Below are positions 58,721-64,000 of a stretch of 64,000 bases of DNA, piece after piece (the stretch's first letter is position 1; each line of letters starts with the position of its first letter). Location: positions 186,001 to 250,000 of the forward strand of contig JAGGQZ010000020.1 of assembly GCA_018613055.1 (NCBI GenBank), written 5' to 3'. The notes beneath the pieces are model-generated. The model was not told the origin of the DNA. It ran no database searches and worked only from the letters and a program-made list of their open reading frames with translations. This DNA is from Chryseobacterium sp. ISL-80 (GTDB lineage: Bacteria > Bacillota > Bacilli > Bacillales > Cytobacillaceae). The translations under genes were made by a program, and so were the position numbers.

Positions 58721-59197
58721 TCATTTTTTTACCGCTAATACTGTATTAAATTCCTGGGTTGAACAATTGTTATCATTAAAGGTTTCAATATAATTTCCAT
58801 CGGTATAGTCTCCTATAACCTTCCGCCAAAAACTCCTCGCTGGTTCATTCTTCTCTACCTGAAGGACACTCCATCTGCCCGGGAATTGATCAAAAAGTCT
58901 TAATGCCGCAATTCTGCCAAACCCTCTTCTGTAAAATTTCCTCATGATAAAAAATTCCAGGATGACATTAGACTCTCCGCTTTCAACCATGGCAAATCCA
59001 GCATTTTCACCTTCATGAATGATGAAGAAAGCATGGAGAATCGGGTCGGTCCAATATGGTTTCAAATCAAACGGTGCAAAACTTCCGTTCTCTTCAAGTT
59101 TGATTTCCTGAAATACTGTAAACTCGTAAATATAGAATTGAATCAGATTTTGGAGGATCGCCTCATCCTCCTGTTTCACACGTACCAAATCGATCAC
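58721..59197 (-). CDS. GNAT-family N-acetyltransferase
   Basis: A 158-aa acetyltransferase. Motif A appears as EFFIMRKFYRRGFGRIAALR (R/QxxGxG/A) and a late VEKNEPARSFWRKVIGDY. Substrate unknown. Start GTG at 59197 with AAGGGG 7 bases upstream. Single gene. Confidence 0.85.
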   Translation of the reverse strand: MIDLVRVKQEDEAILQNLIQFYIYEFTVFQEIKLEENGSFAPFDLKPYWTDPILHAFFIIHEGENAGFAMVESGESNVILEFFIMRKFYRRGFGRIAALRLFDQFPGRWSVLQVEKNEPARSFWRKVIGDYTDGNYIETFNDNNCSTQEFNTVLAVKK

Positions 59198-59286
59198 AAG
59201 GATTCCCCTTTTTAAAACTGAATTTTTACATATAATTATTCGTTAAAATAAGAGGAAATCCCTTTTTTCTTTACCCGCTTTCCTTT

Positions 59287-60195
59287 TTACTCCTCTCTGC
59301 CAGGATAAGTGTATTGATAGGTAAGCTCCTTCACATCTCTTGTTATCTTAACTATTACCATGCCATCAGCAGACTCAAAAATAAAGGATGAACCTTCTCC
59401 TCCAGTCTGCTTCCAAACATCTGTTGCCTGTATCTTAGCAAGATAATCCTTCATGTTTCGGTCCGTACCTCGGTCCCATATATATTTTTCAGTGTCCCCA
59501 TTGATTTCTGCCGGCTGTAACCCTACTGGATAAGGAAGATTTCCATAGCCATGTGTAACATATAGCGGCTTTTCGTGATGATAAGGGGCTGGATTTTTGA
59601 GTCTAAGTGACCCAATAATCTGAAATATATCTGCATATTCAAGCTTTGGATAATCAAAGCTCAAATATAATGTTTCATTGCCCGCTTCCACAAAGAAGTG
59701 ATACCGGAGGCTGACATCCATCATTTTTACATGTTCAATATATAATTTTGTCGGATAGGGAAAATTCTGAAGTTCATCTTCAACATTCATTGCTTTAGAA
59801 CTAAGGATTTCTTTCTTTTTACCATCATTCACGAATTCGGCAAAACCAACCTTTTCAGATTCTCCTTTTTTATAAAAATCATAGCCCTCCTGACTTCTTT
59901 CACTGTATACAGTATCTAAATCCCAAGTCAGAATGAACTTCTTGACAGCCTGTGAATGACCTGCTCTGTCTTCACGTTGATCATATTTTTGAACTTGAAA
60001 CAACAAGCCAGCAGATAAAAGCAGGAATAGCGACGTTAACACCACGTTTTTCAAGTCAAAAATTCTTTGCTTCTTTTTTTGTGCTTTACTATTTCGAATG
60101 GATGACCTTAAATGCATCCTCATTCGGTCCCTTTCGCTTTCACTTGGTGTTAGCTTTTTTAGCAATTCCCATTGTTCCTCAGAAAATTTGCTCAT
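59287..60195 (-). CDS. Probable anti-sigma factor of SigX-like system
   Basis: A 302-aa membrane protein with a cytoplasmic N-terminal helical part (residues 1-48: FSEEQWELLKKLTPSESERD), a single helix (about 50-66: VVLTSLFLLLSAGLLF) and an external domain of about 230 residues. It overlaps the sigma gene by 17 bp. The layout fits a RsiX/RsiM-like anti-sigma factor. GGAGG precedes ATG. No zinc-binding motif seen. Confidence 0.78.
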   Translation of the reverse strand: MSKFSEEQWELLKKLTPSESERDRMRMHLRSSIRNSKAQKKKQRIFDLKNVVLTSLFLLLSAGLLFQVQKYDQREDRAGHSQAVKKFILTWDLDTVYSERSQEGYDFYKKGESEKVGFAEFVNDGKKKEILSSKAMNVEDELQNFPYPTKLYIEHVKMMDVSLRYHFFVEAGNETLYLSFDYPKLEYADIFQIIGSLRLKNPAPYHHEKPLYVTHGYGNLPYPVGLQPAEINGDTEKYIWDRGTDRNMKDYLAKIQATDVWKQTGGEGSSFIFESADGMVIVKITRDVKELTYQYTYPGREE

Positions 60196-60724
60196 TATGT
60201 CCGCCTCCTTCCCCTATATCCTTTTTTCTTAGTGCCGCAAGTCCTCTCGATAGTGTTTTCCTGATTTTTGATTCCGAACAGCCCAGGATTTCGGCAACTT
60301 CTTTAGTGGAACATTCCTCGATTTTTTTCAGAGTGATCACAAGCCGGTAGTCAGGCTTAAGCTGTTGAATTGCTTTCAGGCTCCTTTCTACCATATCCCG
60401 GTTTTCTATATATTGTTCGATGTTTAGAGGTGATGCTATGTCTTGCCCCTCAGAAAATAACGTGAAAATCCTTCTTCTTTTCCGCCTGCGTATTTCATCC
60501 AATACGAGGTGCTTTGCAATGCTAAAAAGCCAGGTCTTTACACTCGCCCTCTTTTCAAATTTCTCAAAGGAAGTATAAGCACGCAGAAATGTATCATGAA
60601 CCAGGTCCTCACAGGATTGGCGATCCCCCAGCATATAATAGATAAAACGGTAAATATCCTTATAATACAATTCATACCATTCCATGACTTTTTGTTCTTT
60701 TAAGTTATCACTAATTTTCCCCAC
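60179..60724 (-). CDS. ECF sigma factor (SigX-like)
   Basis: A 181-aa sigma factor with sigma-2 (about residues 15-80, YKDIYRFIYYMLGDRQSCED, SVKTWLFSIAKHLVLDEIRR) and sigma-4 (about 115-165, CSTKEVAEILGCSESKIRKT). SigX/SigM-type proteins control cell-envelope and antimicrobial-peptide responses. Start GTG at 60724. A TGTCAC-N16-CGAC element 27 bp upstream resembles the SigX-type consensus (TGTAAC-N17-CGAC), so the operon is probably autoregulated. It overlaps the anti-sigma gene by 17 bp. Confidence 0.9.
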   Translation of the reverse strand: MGKISDNLKEQKVMEWYELYYKDIYRFIYYMLGDRQSCEDLVHDTFLRAYTSFEKFEKRASVKTWLFSIAKHLVLDEIRRRKRRRIFTLFSEGQDIASPLNIEQYIENRDMVERSLKAIQQLKPDYRLVITLKKIEECSTKEVAEILGCSESKIRKTLSRGLAALRKKDIGEGGGHNEQIF

Positions 60725-60750
60725 CTCATTTTCCCCTATCTAAAAGATAG

Positions 60751-60776
60751 GTCGAAGAAGAATCAATAATGTGACA
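60751..60776 (-). promoter_or_regulatory. Probable ECF (SigX-type) autoregulated promoter
   Basis: TGTCAC, 16-base spacer, CGAC on the minus strand, ahead of the sigma gene. The spacer and CGAC fit SigX; one mismatch in the -35. Confidence 0.5.
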
Positions 60777-60805
60777 CTTTTCCTCCTCTTTTTTCCATTA
60801 TAAAG

Positions 60806-60846
60806 TAAAATGGGCCCTTATCTTATTAAGATAGTGGCCCATTTTT
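60806..60846 (-). terminator. Terminator of OsmC-like gene
   Basis: AAAATGGGCC...GGCCCATTTT long stem with central ATCTTATTAAGAT, right at the stop codon (60846); T4 on the minus strand. Confidence 0.8.
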
Positions 60847-61316
60847 TAATCTTCTTCTATATTCCATGTATGTTCAAATTGTATGCTGCCTTTTAATGTT
60901 TGGGAAACCGGACATCCTCTTTCGAAAACATTCAACGCCCTTTCGGCTGCTTCCCTTTTACCTGCTGGAATCTTAAGCATATAATGACAACTGATCTTCG
61001 TTATTTTCAATACTCCTTCAGGTGCTTCAATCGTACCTTGCACCTGCGCCTTTACTTTATCGGGTGAAGTTGGTATTTTACGCGCCTCCAGCGCGCCTGA
61101 TAGAGTGCCGACCAGTCAGCCGCCGGCAGCAGCAACAATATGGTCCAGGGTTGAAGGGTATTCCACTTCTGGATTGACACCATAGAATTGTTTTACTCCC
61201 CCATGAACACCGAATAACAAAGGTTCTTGAAAACCATCGATGTATGCTTGTTTAATTTTATTGGAAATATCCTTTTGAATTACCGTTATTTTTGTTAAGG
61301 CAATTGGTTCGGACAA
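60846..61316 (-). CDS. OsmC-like peroxiredoxin-type protein with in-frame UGA: candidate selenoprotein
   Basis: Read through a TGA at 61118-61116, the frame gives 156 residues of an OsmC/Ohr-like protein, which reduces peroxides with two Cys. The UGA is residue 67, in ...DHIVAAAGG-U-LVGTLSGALEAR, exactly where OsmC proteins carry the peroxidatic Cys; the second Cys is kept as Cys135 in RGCPVSQTL. The rest of the frame is intact, arguing against decay. A SECIS-like hairpin follows the UGA (61081-61096). TTG at 61316 follows GGAGGG by 9 bases. Without selenocysteine insertion only a 66-aa fragment would be made. It needs selA/selB/selD elsewhere. Confidence 0.78.
61080..61096 (-). promoter_or_regulatory. 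Bacterial SECIS-like hairpin after the UGA codon
   Basis: CGCGC / GCGCG stem (plus a closing G-U pair) with loop TGGAG. The loop starts 25 bases after the UGA and has G as its second base, agreeing with the general bacterial SECIS rules (loop 16-37 bases from UGA, conserved G in the first two loop bases, small apical loop). Confidence 0.6.
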
Positions 61317-61515
61317 TGAAACGATCCCTCCTTTTTTAGTTACTATCACCATAATGGAAAGGGTATTATTTTTCAAATAAAATCCTTCTCATAAAATAGG
61401 CTGCCCTTATTTTATTTTATATGATACAAGCTGATGCTCGTCCGATATTTTTACATATGCTGTTGTTGTAAGGTTCGGATCTTACCTATCTTCTTAACAG
61501 AAGGGGGGTGGGGAG

Positions 61516-61644
61516 ATGTTAATCACTGCTATCGTAGTACTATTGTTAGCGCTGGCTTTGGTCGTTGCTATCTTGTTGAACCAGGATGAACTTGCTGATG
61601 TCCTATACACCTGCATCGGCGAAGTAAAGGATGCTAACCAATAA
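61516..61644 (+). CDS. Small single-helix membrane protein (42 aa)
   Basis: ATG preceded by an extreme purine-rich site GGGGGGTGGGGAG. The product starts with one hydrophobic helix (residues 2-20: LITAIVVLLLALALVVAIL) and an acidic tail ELADVLYTCIGEVKDANQ. No family recognised. The strong ribosome site makes expression likely. Between the OsmC-like and coiled-coil genes. Confidence 0.6.
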   Translation: MLITAIVVLLLALALVVAILLNQDELADVLYTCIGEVKDANQ

Positions 61645-61753
61645 TGGTGCTGCTTAATCTCTTCAAATGATGTAAAACCTGAACCTTGTGTCTGGCTCCC
61701 TGGCTATACCGGAAATGGCCAGGGGGACCCATATAATGAAAGGATCGATGAGG

Positions 61754-62188
61754 ATGAAAGAGAATGACTTAAACCTGGATATTGACATTGACCGTTTGAA
61801 AAAAGACCCCTCTTTAAATGAGGTACTTAATTTTACCAAGGCTATCTTTAAGAAGCTGCCACATGAAACAAACGGTGAGGAATCGGTATATCTGAAACCG
61901 CATGAAACAAACCGTATAAATCAAGAAAGTATTTATTCATTGTTAACAACAGCACAAAGTATCATCAATCCTGCTACTTTATCCCTTCTCTCAAATTCAT
62001 TGAATCAACCAGAAAATAATAGTGACAAATCAGAGATTTCTAGCCAGGCGTTTGATCAGCTTACCTCCAGTATGAATGCTATAAAAGAGGAATTGAAACA
62101 AACGAAAATCGAGTTAGAAGAAAAAAGCCAGCGTTTGGCGGCCCTGGAGTCAGAAGTGAAATCCCTCAAACGCCGCAGAAGACGGTAA
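61754..62188 (+). CDS. Coiled-coil protein, unknown (144 aa)
   Basis: A soluble protein with an acidic N-terminal half (ENDLNLDIDIDRLKKDPSLN, SLLTTAQSIINPATLSL), then a coiled coil at the C-terminus (about 110-137: MNAIKEELKQTKIELEEKSQ) ending in a basic KRRRRR tail. Polybasic end could bind nucleic acid or membranes. ATG at 61754 with AAAGGA at 9-base spacing. No family recognised; terminator follows. Confidence 0.72.
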   Translation: MKENDLNLDIDIDRLKKDPSLNEVLNFTKAIFKKLPHETNGEESVYLKPHETNRINQESIYSLLTTAQSIINPATLSLLSNSLNQPENNSDKSEISSQAFDQLTSSMNAIKEELKQTKIELEEKSQRLAALESEVKSLKRRRRR

Positions 62189-62195
62189 TGAACAG

Positions 62196-62230
62196 AGAGT
62201 CCTTCATCCATATATGAAGACTCTTTTTCT
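62196..62230 (+). terminator. Terminator of coiled-coil gene
   Basis: AGAGTCCTTCAT / ATGAAGACTCT stem with T5, 8 bp after the stop. Confidence 0.78.
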
Positions 62231-62318
62231 AGTTTATACCCTCTGTTCATGATTTTTAAAAAGGATTTAACAGATTTTTGAAGAATACTGTCATATCATG
62301 AATTGGAGGTTTTTGATT

Positions 62319-63059
62319 TTGAATACTGATACTTTGACAATCAATAAGACGAGCTGGGATGAAGTGGCCCAAAACTTCTTTGGCAGAACGGCTTTGCCGG
62401 AATATGGTCCTTTTGCTCCTGACGAAAAGGAACTGAACCTATTCGGGGATTTAAATCATAAAAAAGTATTGGATATCGGGTGCGGAAGCGGGCATTCCCT
62501 GAAATACATGCACGAAAAAAATGTCGACGAGCTGTGGGGTCTCGATCTATCCAGCTCACAAATTCAGGCGGCGGCAGAATTATTACAAGGGACGAATGTC
62601 AAATTATTTCAATCTCCTATGGAAGTGAACCCTGGAATTCCTGAAAGCCATTTTGATATTGTATACTCTATTTTTGCTCTAGGCTGGACAACCAATCTGG
62701 AACAGACGCTGACTAACATCAATCATTATTTGAAGCCGGGCGGATCGTTTATTTTCAGCTGGGAGCATCCACTGTTTAGCCGGGTGCGAAATACAGAGCA
62801 TGGACTTTTATTCACAAAGTCTTATCATGAGGAAGGTCCTTATGACCATGAGGCATGGAACCATCCCGCCATCATGCAGCAGCATAAGATCAGCACCTAT
62901 GTCAATTCAATGATCAAAACCGGTTTTAAAATCGAAAAAATAATAGAAGAAATCAGAGTTTCCGAAGAATTATTGTCGAGAGATTCTAACAGGTGGTATA
63001 ACTGGGAGAAAGTTAAGGCCGTTCCGACGACTATCATTTTTAAATGTGTGAAAAGTTAG
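62319..63059 (+). CDS. SAM-dependent methyltransferase (class I)
   Basis: A 246-aa cytoplasmic enzyme: motif I VLDIGCGSGHSLKY (SAM-binding glycine loop), acidic LWGLDLSSSQI, and motif IV HFDIVYSIFALGW, then LKPGGSFIFSWEHPLF. The overall form is of the UbiE/COQ5-like Methyltransf_11/25 group, substrate unknown. TTG at 62319 follows GGAGG by 9 bases; an ATG seven codons upstream has no site. Single gene. Confidence 0.9.
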   Translation: MNTDTLTINKTSWDEVAQNFFGRTALPEYGPFAPDEKELNLFGDLNHKKVLDIGCGSGHSLKYMHEKNVDELWGLDLSSSQIQAAAELLQGTNVKLFQSPMEVNPGIPESHFDIVYSIFALGWTTNLEQTLTNINHYLKPGGSFIFSWEHPLFSRVRNTEHGLLFTKSYHEEGPYDHEAWNHPAIMQQHKISTYVNSMIKTGFKIEKIIEEIRVSEELLSRDSNRWYNWEKVKAVPTTIIFKCVKS

Positions 63060-63082
63060 AGACCTACTATACGATGCCAAAA

Positions 63083-63110
63083 GAAAAGGACTTAATTAAA
63101 AGTCCTTTTC
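63083..63110. terminator. Bidirectional terminator (methyltransferase / 56-aa gene)
   Basis: GAAAAGGACTT / AAGTCCTTTTC hairpin between converging genes. Confidence 0.8.
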
Positions 63111-63113
63111 CAG

Positions 63114-63284
63114 TCAGTCTTTAATGATTTTCTTTGATATAAAAAATACAGCAAGACTAATTATAAAAGCATAAAAACCATGGTAAAATCTGTTATCCCA
63201 CTCAATTCCACTAGTTAGGGTCAAAATGGTTGCAATAAAAAAGGCTGAAAAAAGTCCCTGGGCACCATTTAGTTTAGTCTTCAA
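63114..63284 (-). CDS. Small two-helix membrane protein (56 aa)
   Basis: TTG start with GGAGGG 6-7 bases upstream. The product (MKTKLNGAQGLFSAFFIATI ... FYAFIISLAVFFISKKIIKD) has two hydrophobic stretches (residues about 10-26 and 36-50) joined by a short polar turn SGIEWDNRFYHG. No family recognised. It shares a terminator with the methyltransferase gene. Confidence 0.6.
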   Translation of the reverse strand: MKTKLNGAQGLFSAFFIATILTLTSGIEWDNRFYHGFYAFIISLAVFFISKKIIKD

Positions 63285-63336
63285 TCTTATCCCTCCATCT
63301 GCTCAAATCCGTATAGTCCTTTAGTTTCAACCTTTA

Positions 63337-63735
63337 CTATACTAAACTACTATTTTGGGGGCTTTGACCATTAAGCAGCTGTCCCTTCTCGTCTCTTACC
63401 CTCGAACCATAATGGACATGCCAATGCATATGTTTATTGCTTTGATAGTTTCCTACATTTGTAGAAATGGTGCAGGCCCCATATTCTTTTTCAAGCCTTG
63501 CTGCTACTTCCCTGACAACCTGGAGCACATCCTCTAGTAGATCCTTTTCCTCGGCCGTGACAGTCAAGATAGATTGTATATGTTTTTTGGGAATGACAAT
63601 GATATGTACTTCATAATAAGGGCGCGTATGATAAAATGCGAGACTATGTTCCGTTTCCATGATGGTCTCCACATCCGTTTTGCCAGAAAGCACCTCATCG
63701 CAATAAAAATCTTCCCATTGATCGTTAGCCACCAT
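63337..63735 (-). CDS. HIT-family nucleotide-binding protein
   Basis: A 132-aa nucleotide hydrolase/transferase-type protein. The histidine triad is HMHWHVHYG (HxHxH), near the C-terminus; an N-terminal YEVHIIVIPKKHIQSILTV forms the family strand pair. HIT proteins hydrolyse AMP-linked substrates such as AMP-NH2 and Ap4A. ATG follows AGGGG. Most similar to the Hit-like/HinT branch. Confidence 0.88.
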   Translation of the reverse strand: MVANDQWEDFYCDEVLSGKTDVETIMETEHSLAFYHTRPYYEVHIIVIPKKHIQSILTVTAEEKDLLEDVLQVVREVAARLEKEYGACTISTNVGNYQSNKHMHWHVHYGSRVRDEKGQLLNGQSPQNSSLV

Positions 63736-63840
63736 TCAACACCCCTATTCATTCATCTTTCTCGTTTACTTTCAACTTCTAATAGTGCGCTTCTATGAGA
63801 AAAACTATTCCTGCAAATGGACTAAGTCTCATTTCTTTTA

Positions 63841-64000
63841 TCAAAGATAAGCTTGAATATATTTCATATAGCCTAACTGCAAGTCTTTCGGTAAATGCTC
63901 CAAATGAAAGAACTTAAGATCGACTGATTCATGTTCATCTATTTCCAAAATCCCATCATATTCCCTTGTTGAATAAACGGTTGTAACAGAATAAAGTTCG
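63841..64000 (-). CDS. NUDIX hydrolase, C-terminal part (5' end outside window)
   Basis: The last 52 codons of a gene that continues past the window edge. The visible C-terminus ELYSVTTVYSTREYDGILEI ... KFFHLEHLPKDLQLGY fits the end of MutT/NUDIX hydrolases acting on nucleotide-diphosphate-linked compounds; the Nudix box itself is outside. Stop TGA at 63841-63843. Confidence 0.7.
   Translation of the reverse strand, partial: ELYSVTTVYSTREYDGILEIDEHESVDLKFFHLEHLPKDLQLGYMKYIQAYL

Noticed and set aside
60846-61316. OsmC pseudogene (nonsense mutation)
   Set aside because: A random stop at precisely the catalytic Cys, followed by a proper-distance hairpin, with no other damage in the frame, is unlikely; selenocysteine is the better reading, though not proven.

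Overview
The window is about 40% GC and reads as a chromosomal segment of an aerobic, spore-forming Bacillaceae bacterium in the broad Bacillus/Mesobacillus group. The evidence is strong GGAGG-type ribosome sites, frequent TTG/GTG starts, and many Bacillus-type genes: SpoIIP, RsbS/RsbT and RsbR paralogues, a LytE-like hydrolase, a YkoS/YkoT pair, an arginine T-box, a YpzG-like peptide, a 2Duf-like spore protein and a BA3454-type stress peptide. No rRNA, tRNA, prophage, insertion sequence or CRISPR array was seen. Most genes lie on the minus strand, in short units closed by clear intrinsic terminators.

Layout. 1-5.3 kb: cold-shock gene end, then a five-gene envelope operon (lipoprotein, small protein, DUF350, ATP-grasp ligase, K+ channel) and a LacI-type regulator. 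5.3-15.5 kb: MEDS protein, nitronate monooxygenase, PlsY-like acyltransferase, MFS and ZIP transporters, two CorA Mg2+ transporters and SpoIIP with a coupled small membrane gene. The second corA has a 36-codon leader ORF carrying an EPDPDRR motif and alternative pairings around the corA ribosome site. 15.6-23.3 kb: a secreted protein behind a duplicated palindromic operator, a roughly 590-bp tandem array of 52-bp hairpin units, a class A PBP, an ABC exporter, UppP and a GC-rich dispersed repeat. 23.3-28.6 kb: a three-gene lipid-linked glycosylation unit (YkoS-like, GT2, GtrA), then a membrane protein and an MFS pump. 28.8-35.4 kb: FtsH-like protease, RsbRD-like protein, MerR/TipAS regulator, a second 52-bp hairpin array of unrelated sequence, a UDG-like protein and an ECF sigma/anti-sigma pair.

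35.4-43.5 kb: a Cas4-like/XPD-like helicase fusion; a quorum-sensing cassette (NprR-like regulator plus a 29-aa propeptide gene) next to an extracellular subtilisin; and a B12-binding/PAS-STAS operon whose first gene is frameshifted. 43.6-54.8 kb: threonine aldolase, CBS protein, another STAS protein, rsbS-rsbT, LytE-like hydrolase and a 2Duf/DUF1657 operon lacking spoVA genes. 55-64 kb: radical SAM/SPASM protein, T-box-controlled argS, a SigX-like sigma/anti-sigma pair, an OsmC-like gene with in-frame UGA at the catalytic Cys followed by a SECIS-like hairpin (candidate selenoprotein), several small genes, a HIT protein and a partial NUDIX gene.

Themes: general and envelope stress signalling (RsbS/T, three RsbR-like STAS proteins, two ECF systems), spore-related genes, and unusual regulation. 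The best candidates for something new are the selenocysteine OsmC gene, the NprR/propeptide/protease cassette, the corA leader peptide and the two 52-bp hairpin arrays with identical geometry but unrelated sequence.
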